This document shows, piece after piece, positions 63,420 through 64,000 of a stretch of 64,000 bases of DNA. This stretch comes from Membranipora membranacea (lineage: Eukaryota; Bryozoa; Gymnolaemata; Cheilostomatida; Membraniporidae): assembly GCA_914767715.1 (NCBI GenBank), contig OU612070.1, positions 14,897,501-14,961,500 on the forward strand, given 5' to 3'. The notes beneath the pieces are model-generated. The model saw only the letters and a program-made list of their open reading frames with translations, was not told the DNA's origin and made no database searches. The first letter of the stretch is position 1. Each line of letters starts with the position of its first letter. Made by a program: the position numbers and the translations under genes.

Positions 63420-64000
63420 CAACTTTTTTTTTCATGGGTTTGGTGGAGGTGGTTGAGGAACTTGAGATATATTAATACTTTCCTATTCATGCTCCCAGAT
63501 GACATAACATTTGTCATGGAAGAATATTTGAATGATGTCACTTCCTTTGGGCACAGGTACTTTTATTGCTCGTTTTCAATGGTACATGTCACACGTGACA
63601 GGAAATAGGAATCATACACTGCCTGTTTTTCGAGCTTGAGCGCTCAATCAAGCTGTTTATTTCGGCTTTCAAAATGTCTTTACTTTTATTTTTATTTCTG
63701 CTGACATCATACAGCGAGGAGTTTGATCTCTTATCATACTGATATTATTATAAATTGTCATTCCAATCTGTATGATTTCATTACTTTAATCAACAAATCA
63801 ATAAAATGTTTACAATGAGATTTTCAGAAATTAGATTTTGATGAAGGTTTTCTTATTATGACAACGCTAAAAATATTTTGTTTCTTATTACACAGAAATA
63901 AATAGTTACAGTGTTGTGACCCCAAATGTCGCAATCATCACATATGACACAATCAGCCACAAATTTCATAATGGTTTCGCAAAGAATCTGACTTTGCAAT
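63420..64000. other. 3' flank, no gene seen
   Basis: Apart from the candidate poly(A) signal at 63800 I see no coding or structured element up to the window end. Confidence 0.5.

Noticed and set aside
63197-63475. Thr-rich 92-codon frame
   Set aside because: It is the translation of an AAC/ACA microsatellite.

Overview
This window is animal nuclear DNA: AT-rich, split by spliceosomal introns (GT..AG boundaries that keep frame), with large repeat-filled introns and tRNA-derived SINEs. No gene is bacterial or viral. The gene set (a CYP26-type P450, GCH1, YY1, CFAP36, a kintoun-like C-terminus and a TTLL15-like protein) fits an invertebrate deuterostome such as an echinoderm, hemichordate or amphioxus. 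I cannot fix the species from sequence alone; an ambulacrarian is my best guess.

Layout: (1) 630-5116, + strand, last four coding exons of a kintoun/DNAAF2-like dynein assembly factor whose 5' part lies outside the window. (2) 8734-12701, - strand, a complete seven-coding-exon CYP26-family P450, with a TATA box upstream. (3) 12.9-24.8 kb, gene-poor, with a MITE-like pair, palindromes, a retrotransposon 3' fragment and one possible secreted-protein first exon. (4) 24833-30856, - strand, complete GTP cyclohydrolase I in five exons. (5) 32659-40820, + strand, complete TTL-family protein with an N-terminal membrane segment, ten coding exons, and a 1.4 kb minisatellite in one intron. (6) 42807-46556, - strand, complete YY1 in five coding exons. 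(7) 46792-55361, + strand, complete CFAP36 in ten exons, head-to-head with YY1 across 235 bp. (8) 59716-62641, + strand, a two-exon gene for a small single-pass membrane protein that I do not recognise.

Functional themes: two or three genes concern cilia or tubulin (DNAAF2-like, CFAP36, the TTLL protein), one makes the first step of tetrahydrobiopterin synthesis (GCH1), one probably oxidises retinoic acid or a related lipid (CYP26-like), and one is a zinc-finger transcription factor (YY1). Nothing shows that they work as a unit.

The points most worth a second look are: a tandem array of seven AGGTCA half-sites at exact DR5 spacing (the retinoic-acid response element geometry) in the last YY1 intron; the CYP26-like enzyme lacking the normal acid/threonine pair of helix I and carrying an extra residue in its heme loop; the membrane-anchored, cysteine-rich TTLL protein; an extra C-terminal exon in YY1; and several families of fold-back elements. 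All exon boundaries were read by eye from splice signals, frame and family similarity, without transcript data.
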